From NCBI GenBank assembly GCA_014189435.1, contig CP050293.1, positions 6,143,001 through 6,207,000 of the forward strand: a stretch of 64,000 nucleotides of DNA, written 5' to 3'. The number at the start of each line of letters is the position of its first letter. Position 1 is the first letter of the stretch. Below are positions 54,566-63,086 of this stretch, piece after piece. Made by a program: the position numbers and the translations under genes. Below the pieces are notes generated by a model. That model saw only the letters and a list, made by a program, of their open reading frames with translations, did no database searches and had not been told where the DNA came from. Source of the stretch: Mesorhizobium loti (GTDB taxonomy: Bacteria > Pseudomonadota > Alphaproteobacteria > Rhizobiales > Rhizobiaceae).

Positions 54566-55420
54566 ATGGCGCCGCGTCCTGCCTGGAAGGGCTATCTAAA
54601 GCTGTCGCTGGTCACCTGTGCCGTCGAGCTGACTAACGTCGTCACCCACACCGAAAAGGTCTCGTTCCGGGTGCTGAACCGCAAGACCGGCAACACGGTG
54701 AAGCGTATCTATGTCGATTCCGAAACCGGCAAGCCGCTCGGCGACGACGACGAGATCAAGGGCTACGAAGTCAGCGACGGCGATTTCGTCCATATCGAGG
54801 AAGACGAGATCGAGGCGGTGCAGATCGAGTCCTCGCACACGATGGCGCTCGACGGTTTCGTCGACAAAGCCTCGATCCAGCAGATCTACCTCGACACGCC
54901 CTATTATGTGGCGCCGGCCGACAAGGTGTCGGAGGAGGCGTTCGCCGTCATCAGGGATGCGATGGCCGGCAAGAAGATGGCCGGGCTGGCCCGCATCGTG
55001 CTCTATCAACGCGAGCGCCCGGTGGTCATCGAGCCGCTGGGCAAGGGCATGGTGCTGACGACGCTGCGCTACAACAACACGGTGCGGCAGCCGGACACTG
55101 TTTTCGGTGACATCAAGGCGGTGAAGACCGATCAGGAGATGACCGATCTGGCCGAGCTGATCATCGACAAGAAGAAAGCGACGTTCGATCCCTCGAAATT
55201 CGATGACAAATACGAGGACGCACTGCTGGAGCTGATCCGTGCCAAGAAGGCCGGCAAGAAGGCGCCCACGGCCAAGGCAGCGCCCAAGCCTTCCAACGTC
55301 GTCAATCTGTTCGATGCGCTGAAGAAGAGCCTGTCGTCGGATGGCTCAACAAAAGCTTCATCGGCGAAAGCCAAACGCGCCAAACCGAAAGCCAGCGCGC
55401 CCAAGCGCAAATCGGCCTGA
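54566..55420 (+). CDS. ku: Ku DNA end-binding protein (NHEJ)
   Basis: A 284-residue bacterial Ku: homodimeric ring that threads onto double-strand ends and recruits LigD. MAPRPAWKGYLKLSLVTCAVELTNVVTHTEKVSFRVLNRKTGN is the family N-terminus; GYEVSDGDFVHIEEDEIEAVQIESSHTMALDGFVD and the core ...YQRERPVVIEPLGKGMVLTTLRY follow. The C-terminal 50 residues are Lys/Ala-rich (KAPTAKAAPKPSNVVNLFDALKKS...), the extension used for LigD or DNA contact. LigD follows after 12 bp. Confidence 0.96.
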   Translation: MAPRPAWKGYLKLSLVTCAVELTNVVTHTEKVSFRVLNRKTGNTVKRIYVDSETGKPLGDDDEIKGYEVSDGDFVHIEEDEIEAVQIESSHTMALDGFVDKASIQQIYLDTPYYVAPADKVSEEAFAVIRDAMAGKKMAGLARIVLYQRERPVVIEPLGKGMVLTTLRYNNTVRQPDTVFGDIKAVKTDQEMTDLAELIIDKKKATFDPSKFDDKYEDALLELIRAKKAGKKAPTAKAAPKPSNVVNLFDALKKSLSSDGSTKASSAKAKRAKPKASAPKRKSA

Positions 55421-55432
55421 GGAAAAGAAGCA

Positions 55433-57940
55433 ATGGCCAGCCTCGAACAGTATCACTCCAAGCGCGATTTCAAGAAGACCGCCGAGCCGGCCGGCAAGGT
55501 ATCTCGCGACAAGAAGGCCAAGGCCGGCGGTATCTTCGTCATCCACAAGCACGCCGCGACGCGGCTGCACTACGACCTGCGCCTCGAACATGACGGTGTG
55601 CTGTGGAGCTGGGCGGTGACGCGCGGCCCGAGTCTCGACCCGCATGAGAAGCGGCTGGCCGTGCATGTCGAGGATCATCCAACCGACTATGCGCCGTTCG
55701 AGGGCACCATTCCCAAGGGCGAATATGGCGGCGGTTCGGTCATCGTCTGGGACGAGGGCACCTGGACCCCCGAGATCGACCCGGCCAAGGCGATGAAGAA
55801 GGGCCATATCAGCTTCGAGCTGCACGGCCACAAGCTGCATGGATTGTGGCATCTGGTCAGGCTGAAACCCCGTGCGGGCGAAAAGCGCGACAACTGGCTG
55901 CTGATCAAGTCCGACGATGCCGCCGCGCGCCCCGGCGAGGATATTCTCAAGGAGGCGCCGGAATCGGTGAAGTCCGGCCTGACGATCGAAGAGGTCGGCG
56001 AAGGCAAGACCGCCAAGGGCGAGAAGCCTGATGTCTGGCATTCAAACAAGCCGGCCGCCGGCAAGGCGAAGGCCGGGGGCAAGAAACTCGACTTTGTCGA
56101 GCCGCAGCTCGCCACGCTGGAGCGCGATGCCCCGCCGGGCAAGGACTGGCTGCATGAGGTGAAGTTCGACGGCTATCGCATGCAGGCGCAGATCGCCGGC
56201 ACCGAAGTGCGGCTGCTGACCCGCACCGGCCTCGACTGGACGGAGAAATTCGGCGGCGAGATCGTCGCGGAACTGGCCGGACTGAAATGCAGGGACGCCA
56301 TCATCGACGGAGAGATCGTCGTGCTGGCCGACAGCGGCGTTTCTTCTTTCTCGCTGCTGCAGCAGGATTTGTCTGCCAATCGAACCAACCGCTTTATCTA
56401 CTACGTCTTCGACCTGATGCACCTCGACGGGAAGGATCTGCGCCGCGAGCCATTGGTCGAGCGCAAACAGGCCTTGCAGGACTTGCTCGGCAAGCAGCCG
56501 GAGAATGCGGCAGTCCGTTTCAGCGACCATTTTTCCGAACCCGGCAAGATCATGCTGGAGCATGCCTGCCGCATGGGACTGGAAGGCGTCGTCTCAAAAC
56601 GCGCCGACGCACCCTATCGCAGCGGCCGCGGCCCAACCTGGGTGAAATCGAAATGCACGGCGCGGCAGGAATTCGTCATCGGCGGCTATCTGCCGTCGGA
56701 GAAGACCGGGCGCGGGCTGCGCTCGCTGCTGGTCGGCTATCATGAGGGCGGCAAGCTGCATTACGCCGGCCGCGTCGGCACCGGCTTCTCCGCCAAGGGC
56801 GCAACCGACCTGAAGAAGAGGCTCGATGCGCTCGAGGCGAAGTCGTCGCCGTTCGATGCCGCCGTGCCGAAGGGCAAGGGCCTGGTCTGGGTCAAGCCGG
56901 AACTTGTCGGCGAAGTGGAGTTTCGCAGCTGGACGTCGGACCGTATAATACGCCACGCCTCGTTCCAGGGGCTGCGCGAGGACAAGCTGGCGGAGGAAGT
57001 CGTGCAGGAAAAGCCGAAAGCAGCAACAAGCGAAACTCCAGCCAAGTCGGCACCCGGCGGCGCTGCCAAACCCGCGGGCTCGATGACGACCACGGTAAAA
57101 CTTTCCCACCCCGACAAGCTGCTGTGGCCGGACGAAAAAATATCCAAGCAAGGCCTGCTCGACCACTACGCGCAAGTTTGGCCACGCATGGAACAGTTCG
57201 TCGTCAACCGGCCGCTCAGCCTGGTGCGCGCGCCCGACGGTGTCGGCGGGCCGCGCTTCTTCCAGAAGCACGCCTCGGCCGGCATGAGCGACAAGATCGC
57301 CCGGATGAAGGACCCGACCGATGGCGAGGAGATCCTGTTCATCCGTGATTTCGACGGCGTTGCGGCACTCGTCCAATACGGCGTGGTCGAAATCCACATC
57401 TGGGGCTGCACGACAGACAAGCTCGAACAGCCGGACCAGATCATCTTCGATCTCGATCCCGATGAAGGCGTCGACGTGAAGGCGGTGCGCGAGGCGGCGC
57501 TCGACATCAGAGGCAAGCTCAACGAGCTGTCGTTGGCGAATTTCGTCAAGACCTCAGGCGGCAAGGGCTACCACGTGCTGGTGCCGCTGAAGCCCTCGAC
57601 GGATTGGGAGGCGGTAAAAACCTTCGCCCATGATTTCGCCAAGGCGCTGGAACAAGGTGCGCCGGACCGCTACACGGCGACGCTGTCGAAGAAGGCACGC
57701 ACGGGGAAGATCTTCGTCGACTATCTGCGCAATGGCCGGGGTTCGACGACAGTCGCGCCCTATTCGTCACGCGCCAAGAAGGGCGCCACCGTGTCGATGC
57801 CGGTGACCTGGGCTGAAATCGAGGCCGGGCTGGCGCCGAACGCTTTCCCGATCGGCGACAAGACGACGCTGAAGCAGCTGGCGCAAGCCGATCCGTGGGC
57901 GGATTTCTTCGGGCGGGGGAAGGTGTTGGGGCGGGGGTGA
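55433..57940 (+). CDS. ligD: Multifunctional DNA ligase D
   Basis: An 835-residue NHEJ enzyme with three modules. N-terminal 3'-phosphoesterase, about residues 20-180 (FVIHKHAATRLHYDLRLEHDGVLWSWAVTRGPSLDP, EDHPTDYAPFEGTIPKGEYGGG). Central ATP-dependent ligase, about 210-540, with the adenylated lysine in VKFDGYRMQ (Lys244), DGEIVVL and EGVVSKRAD. C-terminal archaeo-eukaryotic primase-like polymerase, about 550-835 (KLSHPDKLLWPDEKISKQGLLDHY, IIFDLDPDEGVDV). The order phosphoesterase-ligase-polymerase is the usual alphaproteobacterial one. Transcribed with ku. Confidence 0.96.
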   Translation: MASLEQYHSKRDFKKTAEPAGKVSRDKKAKAGGIFVIHKHAATRLHYDLRLEHDGVLWSWAVTRGPSLDPHEKRLAVHVEDHPTDYAPFEGTIPKGEYGGGSVIVWDEGTWTPEIDPAKAMKKGHISFELHGHKLHGLWHLVRLKPRAGEKRDNWLLIKSDDAAARPGEDILKEAPESVKSGLTIEEVGEGKTAKGEKPDVWHSNKPAAGKAKAGGKKLDFVEPQLATLERDAPPGKDWLHEVKFDGYRMQAQIAGTEVRLLTRTGLDWTEKFGGEIVAELAGLKCRDAIIDGEIVVLADSGVSSFSLLQQDLSANRTNRFIYYVFDLMHLDGKDLRREPLVERKQALQDLLGKQPENAAVRFSDHFSEPGKIMLEHACRMGLEGVVSKRADAPYRSGRGPTWVKSKCTARQEFVIGGYLPSEKTGRGLRSLLVGYHEGGKLHYAGRVGTGFSAKGATDLKKRLDALEAKSSPFDAAVPKGKGLVWVKPELVGEVEFRSWTSDRIIRHASFQGLREDKLAEEVVQEKPKAATSETPAKSAPGGAAKPAGSMTTTVKLSHPDKLLWPDEKISKQGLLDHYAQVWPRMEQFVVNRPLSLVRAPDGVGGPRFFQKHASAGMSDKIARMKDPTDGEEILFIRDFDGVAALVQYGVVEIHIWGCTTDKLEQPDQIIFDLDPDEGVDVKAVREAALDIRGKLNELSLANFVKTSGGKGYHVLVPLKPSTDWEAVKTFAHDFAKALEQGAPDRYTATLSKKARTGKIFVDYLRNGRGSTTVAPYSSRAKKGATVSMPVTWAEIEAGLAPNAFPIGDKTTLKQLAQADPWADFFGRGKVLGRG

Positions 57941-57965
57941 TTTCGCACTTGGCAGCGTAGCGATC

Positions 57966-58135
57966 CTTCGCGCCCCCCTCTGTCCTGCCGGACATCTCCC
58001 CCACGAGTGGGGAGATTGGCAGCCTCGGTGTTGCGCGTCCCTTTGCACCGTAAGAGATTGGCGAAAGCCGGTGTGACGTCCGATCTCCCCCGTGTGGGGG
58101 AGATGTCCGGCAGGACAGAGGGGGGCGCTGTCCCG
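57966..58135. repeat. RIME-like palindromic repeat
   Basis: Two-arm element between ligD and the convergent ArsR gene. Left arm CGCCCCCCTCTGTCCTGCCG then GACATCTCCCCCACGAGTGG; right arm inverted, ending GACAGAGGGGGGCGCTGTCC. The centre is unique. Confidence 0.8.
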
Positions 58136-58143
58136 CCTGCTTC

Positions 58144-58818
58144 TCAGCTCAAAAACACCCTCTCGAACGCCTGCTTGCCGGGCGGCGAGAAAATCACCGC
58201 GCGGCTGTCCTTCTCGCGGCGCGCCCATTTCTCGGCAAGGATCTTGTCGAGGATGGCGGCGCCCAGCGTGCCGGCGAGATGCGAGCGGCGCACGCTCCAG
58301 TCCAGGCAGGCGCGGCACACCGGCCGGCGCGGCTTGGTGTAGACATCGATGCCTATCGCCGCGAAATGCGATGCCGCCGATGGCCCGAGCCTGATCTCCT
58401 TGTCGTCACGGACCAATATTTTTTTGGCGACAAGGCGATCGAGCATCGCCACCGCCTGCTCGCCGGCGAGGTGGTCGTAGCAGACGCGCGCCACGCGCAT
58501 GGCACCGTCGCGGGGGCCCGGCCGCACGCGCTGCGGGCCAACCGAGGCGGCGACACCGGTGATGGCCTCGATCATGCCCGCCACCTGCGGTCCGGCGAGA
58601 CCGTAATAGCGATGGCGGCCCTGGCTCGCCACCGTCAACAGCCCGCCTTCCATCAGCTTGCCCAGATGCGAGCTGGCGGTCGGCAGCGAGACGCCTGCCT
58701 CGAGCGCCAGTTCGCTCGCCGTCAGCGCGGTGCCGCCCATCAGGGCATTGAGCATATTTGCCCGTGCCGGGTCGCCGACCAGGCTGGCGATGCGGGCGAT
58801 GTCAGGTCCTTCGCGCAT
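58144..58818 (-). CDS. ArsR-family transcription regulator
   Basis: A 224-residue regulator. Residues about 8-80 are an ArsR winged helix (IASLVGDPARANMLNALMGGTALTASELALEAGVSLPTASSHLGKLMEGGLLTVASQGRHRYYGLAG). The longer C-terminal half contains CYDHLAGEQAVAMLDRLVAKKILV and CRACLDWSVRRSHLAGTLGAAILDKIL, with Cys residues that might bind metal or sense redox, though no standard metal site is evident. Divergent from the DUF1127-NIPSNAP-Abm genes, which it may control. Confidence 0.87.
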   Translation of the reverse strand: MREGPDIARIASLVGDPARANMLNALMGGTALTASELALEAGVSLPTASSHLGKLMEGGLLTVASQGRHRYYGLAGPQVAGMIEAITGVAASVGPQRVRPGPRDGAMRVARVCYDHLAGEQAVAMLDRLVAKKILVRDDKEIRLGPSAASHFAAIGIDVYTKPRRPVCRACLDWSVRRSHLAGTLGAAILDKILAEKWARREKDSRAVIFSPPGKQAFERVFLS

Positions 58819-58886
58819 AGTTCGTTCCTCATCGAAGCATTCTTGTCAGATAACCACTATTCTCCGATCAGATCAAGGAGACGACG

Positions 58887-59102
58887 ATGACAGCACGAAC
58901 CGCTTTCCCCTCGGCACCGCTCGCCAGCCGCCAATCGTTCCCGTTCATCACCTGGTTGCGCTCCCGACTGCTGGCCCGCTGGTATGACCGCTATTTGCAG
59001 CGTCTCGACCTTGCCGAGGTCGACGATCATCTGCTGCGCGACCTTGGCCTGACTCGGCAAGACGTGCGCCGCGAATGCGCGAAATCCTTCTGGCAGACAT
59101 GA
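58887..59102 (+). CDS. DUF1127 small protein
   Basis: A 71-residue YjiS-like protein. WYDRYLQRLDLAEVDDHLLRDLGLTRQDVRREC matches the DUF1127 pattern (R..L..L.D..L.DiGlsR.di). An Arg-rich amphipathic helix precedes it. GGAGACGACG lies before the ATG. Members of this family affect RNA turnover and phosphate or carbon physiology in alphaproteobacteria. Divergent from the ArsR gene. Confidence 0.88.
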   Translation: MTARTAFPSAPLASRQSFPFITWLRSRLLARWYDRYLQRLDLAEVDDHLLRDLGLTRQDVRRECAKSFWQT

Positions 59103-59188
59103 CCGCCGAGGGAATTGCTTAGCAGACCAGGCGACACAACGTTTCGACACCGCTCGAACTATCGACGCGGAAACCCAAGGAGACCACA

Positions 59189-59521
59189 ATGACCATCACC
59201 TGCTTCATCCGCTACGAGATCGACCCGTTCGGCAAGGCGGCCTTCGAGGAGTACGCCCGCAACTGGGGCCAGGCCATTCCGCGCTGCGGCGCCGATTTGA
59301 TCGGCTATTACGCGCCGCATGAGGGCTCGGCCACGACCGCCTATGCCGCCTACAACATCGACAGCCTGGCGGCTTACGAAGCCTATCGCGCCCGGCTTGC
59401 CGCCGATCCCGCCGGCAAGGCAAACTACGAATTCGCCAAGCGTGAAAGATTCATCCTGAAGGAGGACCGCATGTTCCTGAAACACGTCTCGGGACCGCAC
59501 GCGAAACTGGTGCTGCCGTGA
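59189..59521 (+). CDS. NIPSNAP family protein
   Basis: A 110-residue ferredoxin-like alpha-beta barrel protein: MTITCFIRYEIDPFGKAAFEEYARNWGQAIPRCGADLIGYYAPHEGSATTAYAAYNIDSLAAYEAYRARLAADP. This length and the F-E-x-Y-A pattern match the short bacterial NIPSNAP type. Its stop overlaps the GTG start of the next gene by four bases. Function unknown; perhaps a small-molecule enzyme or binding protein regulated by the nearby ArsR repressor. Confidence 0.85.
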   Translation: MTITCFIRYEIDPFGKAAFEEYARNWGQAIPRCGADLIGYYAPHEGSATTAYAAYNIDSLAAYEAYRARLAADPAGKANYEFAKRERFILKEDRMFLKHVSGPHAKLVLP

Positions 59522-59862
59522 TTGCCGTCATCTTCGAGGTCGAGCCGGCGGCGGGCAGGCGTGAAGCCTATCTCGGCATCGCCGCCGATCTACGGCCGCT
59601 GCTCGACGGCATTGACGGCTTTGTCTCCATTGAGCGCTTCCAGAGCCTGGTCGATCCAAACCGCATCCTGTCCTTGTCGTTCTGGCGCGACGAGGAGGCG
59701 GTCAAGGCCTGGCGCAACACCGAGGAGCACCGGCAGGCGCAGAAGGCCGGCCGTGGCGGTATATTTGCCGGCTACCGTCTGCGGATTGCGTATGTCGTGA
59801 GGGACTATGGGCTGACGGAGAGAGATGAGGCGCCTGGGGATAGCCGGGCGGTGAATGGGTAA
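59518..59862 (+). CDS. Antibiotic biosynthesis monooxygenase (Abm) family protein
   Basis: A 114-residue dimeric alpha-beta protein starting at GTG 59518 (VIAVIFEVEPAAGRREAYLGIAADLRPLLDGIDGFVSIERFQSLVDPNRILSLSFWRDEEAVKAWRNTEEHRQAQ). The SFWRDEEAVKAWRNTEEH signature is typical of the Abm domain. Heme or quinone oxygenation is known for relatives; substrate unknown here. Translationally coupled to the NIPSNAP gene. Confidence 0.88.
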   Translation: MIAVIFEVEPAAGRREAYLGIAADLRPLLDGIDGFVSIERFQSLVDPNRILSLSFWRDEEAVKAWRNTEEHRQAQKAGRGGIFAGYRLRIAYVVRDYGLTERDEAPGDSRAVNG

Positions 59863-59881
59863 ATGTTAGTGGGTTGGTGTT

Positions 59882-60060
59882 GGCGCTGCCCCTCACCTGC
59901 CTGCCGGCATCCTCTCCCCGTATAGTGACGGGGAGAGGGGCGCTGTCATCACCGATTTCGCCAATTGCCGGCATTGCGGGAAGAGTGCCAAGGTTTCGGC
60001 CAACTCCCTTCTCCCCGTCACTATACGGGGAGAAGGTGCCGGCAGGCGGATGAGGGGCGG
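59882..60060. repeat. RIME-like repeat, CCCCTCACC variant
   Basis: Left arm GCCCCTCACCTGCCTGCCGG, right arm GCCGGCAGGCGGATGAGGGGC, with CTCCCCGTATAGTGACGGGGAG hairpins in both arms. Lies in the gap between the Abm gene and the convergent mbfA. Confidence 0.8.
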
Positions 60061-60077
60061 CGCCGACCTTTGCTTAC

Positions 60078-61061
60078 TCAAGCATTCCCGATCAGCACGC
60101 CGGCCGCGAACACCAGGGCGCCGCCCAGCACCACCTGGAAGGCGGCGCGCAGGAAGGGCGTCTGCATGTAGCGGTTCTGGACGAAGGCAATCGCCCACAA
60201 TTCGAAGAACACCACCACCGCGGCGACACCCGTCGCCGTCCAGAAGCTCGGGATGAGATAGGGCAGTGCGTGGCCGAGCCCGCCCAGCGTCGTCATGATG
60301 CCGACGGTCAGGCCGCGCTTGATCGGCGAGCCTCGGCCCGAAAGTTTGCCGTCGTCTGACGCGACTTCGGTAAAGCCCATCGAGATGCCGGCGCCTATCG
60401 ACGCGGCAAGCCCGACCAGCAGCGTCTGCCAGGTGTCATGCGTGGCAAAAGCGGCGGCGAAGATCGGCGCCAGCGTCGACACCGAACCGTCCATCAGTCC
60501 GGCCAGCCCCGGCTGCACATAGGTGAGGATGAACTGACGCTGCTCGGCGCTGGCTTCCTCATCCTTGACGGCGCCCGGCACATGTTTCTGTTCCAGCCGC
60601 TGCGCCAGCGTTTCATGGCCCAGCTCGGCCACCGCCAGATCGTCGAGCAGTTTCCGGGTCGAAATGTCTGACGTGCGCTTGGCTGCTTCGACATAGAACA
60701 GATAGGCCTGCCGCTCCATCGCCTCGGCCTGGCTGCGCACATGCTCGATGCCGAGCGGCCGGATCAGCCAGTCGGGCTTGCGCTCGTAATAGCCCTTCAC
60801 ATGCTCGCGCCGGATCAGCGGAATGCGCTCGCCGAAACGCCTGCGGAAAAGCTCGATCAGCGCGTCGCGATGGCCATCCTCTTCCTCGGCCATCTCCTCG
60901 AAGACTTTTGCCGATTGCGGGAAGGCCTCCGTCAGCCCGTCGGCGTAGGCGCGGTAGATGCGCCCGTCATCCTCCTCGGACGAAATGGCCAGCGCCAGGA
61001 TCTCCTGTTCGGTGAGCGATTCGAAGGGACGGCGGCCGAAGCCGAAAACACGGGAAAGCAT
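60078..61061 (-). CDS. mbfA: Membrane-bound ferritin A
   Basis: A 327-residue fusion of an N-terminal ferritin-like/rubrerythrin di-iron domain (residues about 15-160) and a C-terminal VIT1/CCC1-type membrane domain. Iron ligands: EEDDGRIYRAYADG, EEMAEEEDGHRDAL, EAAKRTSD and ELGHETLAQRLE. The membrane part includes GLAGLMDGSVSTLAPIFAAAFAT and AASIGAGISMGFTEVASDDG. MbfA exports iron and protects against peroxide in rhizobia. A perfect 29-bp Irr-box palindrome lies 11 bp upstream. Confidence 0.93.
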   Translation of the reverse strand: MLSRVFGFGRRPFESLTEQEILALAISSEEDDGRIYRAYADGLTEAFPQSAKVFEEMAEEEDGHRDALIELFRRRFGERIPLIRREHVKGYYERKPDWLIRPLGIEHVRSQAEAMERQAYLFYVEAAKRTSDISTRKLLDDLAVAELGHETLAQRLEQKHVPGAVKDEEASAEQRQFILTYVQPGLAGLMDGSVSTLAPIFAAAFATHDTWQTLLVGLAASIGAGISMGFTEVASDDGKLSGRGSPIKRGLTVGIMTTLGGLGHALPYLIPSFWTATGVAAVVVFFELWAIAFVQNRYMQTPFLRAAFQVVLGGALVFAAGVLIGNA

Positions 61062-61071
61062 GAGGAATTCA

Positions 61072-61100
61072 CCCTAGTTTAGAATGGTTCTAAACTAGGG
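61072..61100 (-). promoter_or_regulatory. Irr box (iron control element) of mbfA
   Basis: CCCTAGTTTAGAA-TGG-TTCTAAACTAGGG, a perfect palindrome with 13-bp arms. It includes TTTAGAA-N3-TTCTAAA, the classical Irr-binding motif. It ends 11 bp before the mbfA ATG. In Agrobacterium and Bradyrhizobium, Irr represses mbfA under low iron through such a site, so the same is expected here. Confidence 0.88.
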
Positions 61101-61237
61101 TTTTGAACGCCTTCGGTCAATTGCGCGCTTGGGTCGCGGTCAAGAATTGTTGAAGTCCGCGCGCGAGCCGTCCCCTTCATTATCAGTGAATGTTCACCTA
61201 TATAGTCGAACTCAAGCCAGGAAGAAGGAGCCAGCAG

Positions 61238-61561
61238 ATGACGGCAAAACAGCCTCCGCATCCCTATGACCCAAAGCCCGTTCTCGATCTCATCGCCAGC
61301 ATCGAGGCCGACCTGCAGCGCCTGAAAGGCATGGTCGAGCAGCAGGTCGAGAAATTCGACCCCGCCAACCCGCACAACAAGGCGCCTGACGGCAAGCTGA
61401 CCGAGGAAGGCGTCGAGTGCTGCTACCGCATGTTCGACGAGGGCAAGTCGCGCTATTCGGTCGCCCAGCAGATGAAGATCTCCTTTGCCGCCGCCAGCCA
61501 CCGGTTCAACAACTGGCGCAAGCTTGGTGGAGGCAAGAGGCAAAGGACGCTGCTTGGCTAG
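61238..61561 (+). CDS. Small helical protein with HTH-like end
   Basis: A 107-residue protein from ATG 61238 with AGAAGGAG upstream. The N-terminus includes a helix of about 35 residues (VLDLIASIEADLQRLKGMVEQQVEKF), and the C-terminal half reads LTEEGVECCYRMFDEGKSRYSVAQQMKISFAAASHRFNNWRKLGG, a turn-helix-turn pattern resembling the Hin/transposase-type HTH (SRYSVAQQMKISFAAASHRFNNW). Probably DNA-binding; target unknown. Divergent from mbfA. Confidence 0.65.
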   Translation: MTAKQPPHPYDPKPVLDLIASIEADLQRLKGMVEQQVEKFDPANPHNKAPDGKLTEEGVECCYRMFDEGKSRYSVAQQMKISFAAASHRFNNWRKLGGGKRQRTLLG

Positions 61562-61597
61562 AATTGGGTGGCCAATTTGCTGATCTCAGCGCCGCCC

Positions 61598-61764
61598 CTC
61601 ATTGCCCTGCCGGGCATTTCTCCCCGTATAGAGACGGGGAGAAAGAAGCTGGCCGTGATGCCGCGCCCTTCTTGCGACGCTGGCGATTGGCGAAACCGCT
61701 GGCGACAGCTCCCTCTCCCCGTCACTATACGGGGAGAGGATGCCGGCAGGCAGGTGAGGGGCGG
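61598..61764. repeat. RIME-like repeat, CCCCTCA variant
   Basis: Left arm GCCCCTCATTGCCCTGCCGG, right arm GCCGGCAGGCAGGTGAGGGGC, with TCCCCGTATAGAGACGGGGA and TCCCCGTCACTATACGGGGA hairpins. It fills about half of the 314-base gap before the dehydratase gene. The remainder contains no gene and probably that gene's promoter. Confidence 0.8.
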
Positions 61765-61875
61765 CACAAACGCCGATCATGACTCGCTAAACTTTGTAAC
61801 GGTCACATTTTTCCCATGGTGCGCCACCTCCCTTTCCGTGCACCATAAGCGGACCTCATTTCCGCAGGATCCGCC

Positions 61876-62854
61876 ATGACCACCCCTCCTGGTATCGCCG
61901 ACATTCACGCCGCCGCCGCGCGTCTCTCCGGCCTGATCGTCGAGACCCCCCCTGATCGAATCGCAGGAGCTGAACAAGCGCTTCGGCGCCCGCATCCTGT
62001 TCAAGCCGGAGACACTGCAGCGTACCGGCTCGTTCAAGTTCCGCGGCGCCTACAACAAGCTGTCGTCGCTGAGCGAGGAGGAACGCAGCCGGGGCGTCGT
62101 CGCCTTCTCGTCGGGCAACCATGCGCAAGGCGTCGCGGCGTCGGCGGCAATGTTCGGCGTCAAGGCGGTCATCGCCATGCCGGCCGATGCGCCGGCGATG
62201 AAGATCGCCAATGTCCGCAAGATGGGCGCCGAGGTGGTGCCGTTCGACCGCTTTCGCGACGACCGCATGACGGTGGTGCGGCCTTACATCGAGGAAGGCA
62301 TGGTGCTGGTACCGCCCTTCGACGACCCGGCCATCATCGCCGGCCAGGGCACGATCGGCCTCGAATTGATGCGCCAGGCAAAGGCGCTTGGCGTCAGCCT
62401 CGACGCGGTCGTCATCCCCTGCGGCGGCGGCGGCCTGACCAGCGGCATCTCCGTTGCGGTCAAGGACGCCTCGCCGGAGACCGCGGTCTGGGCAGTGGAG
62501 CCCGAGCATTTCGACGACACCCGCCGCTCGCTCATCGAAGGCGCCAGGGTATCGAACGAACCCGGCCATGCCTCGATCTGCGATGCGATCCTGACCGCCG
62601 AGCCCGGCCTGATCACTTTCGAGATCAACCGCAGGAACCTCGCAGGCGGCATCGCCGTCTCCGACAAGGCGACGGCACAGGCGATGCGCGACGCCATGGC
62701 CTATCTCAAGCTGGTGGTCGAGCCCGGCGGTTGCGTGGCGCTGGCGGCGCTGTCATCGGGCGAGATCGAGCTGTCGGGCAAATGCATTGCCGTGGTGCTG
62801 TCGGGCGGCAATGTCGATTTCGGGACGTATGCGGAGATCATGGCGGCGGCATAG
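61876..62854 (+). pseudogene. Threonine/serine dehydratase, frameshifted
   Basis: PLP fold-type II dehydratase that deaminates threonine (to 2-oxobutyrate) or serine. The start at 61876 (MTTPPGIADIHAAAARLSGLIVETP) is followed by a run of seven C (61946-61952) where six are needed; afterwards the frame must shift by one to give SQELNKRFGARILFKPETLQRTGSFKFRGAYNKL, where the PLP lysine (SFKFRG) lies, and VAFSSGNHAQG. With the correction the protein is about 325 residues and complete to ...DFGTYAEIMAAA. Either a sequencing error in the homopolymer or a recent inactivating mutation. Confidence 0.85.
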
Positions 62855-62899
62855 GGGTGGACGAAGACCGCGACGAAACTGTTCGGTAGCGATCCGTCG

Positions 62900-63055
62900 C
62901 GCCCCCCTCTGTCCTGCCGGACATCTCCCCCACAAGTGGGGAGATTGGCTGCCCCTTGGCCTTCGCCAATCTCAAACGCTGCAAAGGGGCGGCCGGCACC
63001 AAAGCTGCCGATCTCCCCCAAGTGGGGGAGATGTCCGGCAGGACAGAGGGGGGCG
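62900..63055. repeat. RIME-like palindromic repeat, perfect 31-bp arms
   Basis: Left arm 62900-62930 (starting CGCCCCCCTCTGTCC) is the perfect reverse complement of 63025-63055. Each arm also has its own CTCCCC/GGGGAG mini-hairpin. The unique centre is about 94 bp. Lies between the dehydratase and the ABC-2 permease genes, which are convergent. Confidence 0.9.
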
Positions 63056-63086
63056 CTGTCCTGCCGACCTCGCCACGAACGGCGCC

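Noticed and set aside
54295..54636. A 113-codon frame overlapping the Ku start
   Set aside because: No ribosome site, atypical codon use, and it contains the predicted promoter of ku.
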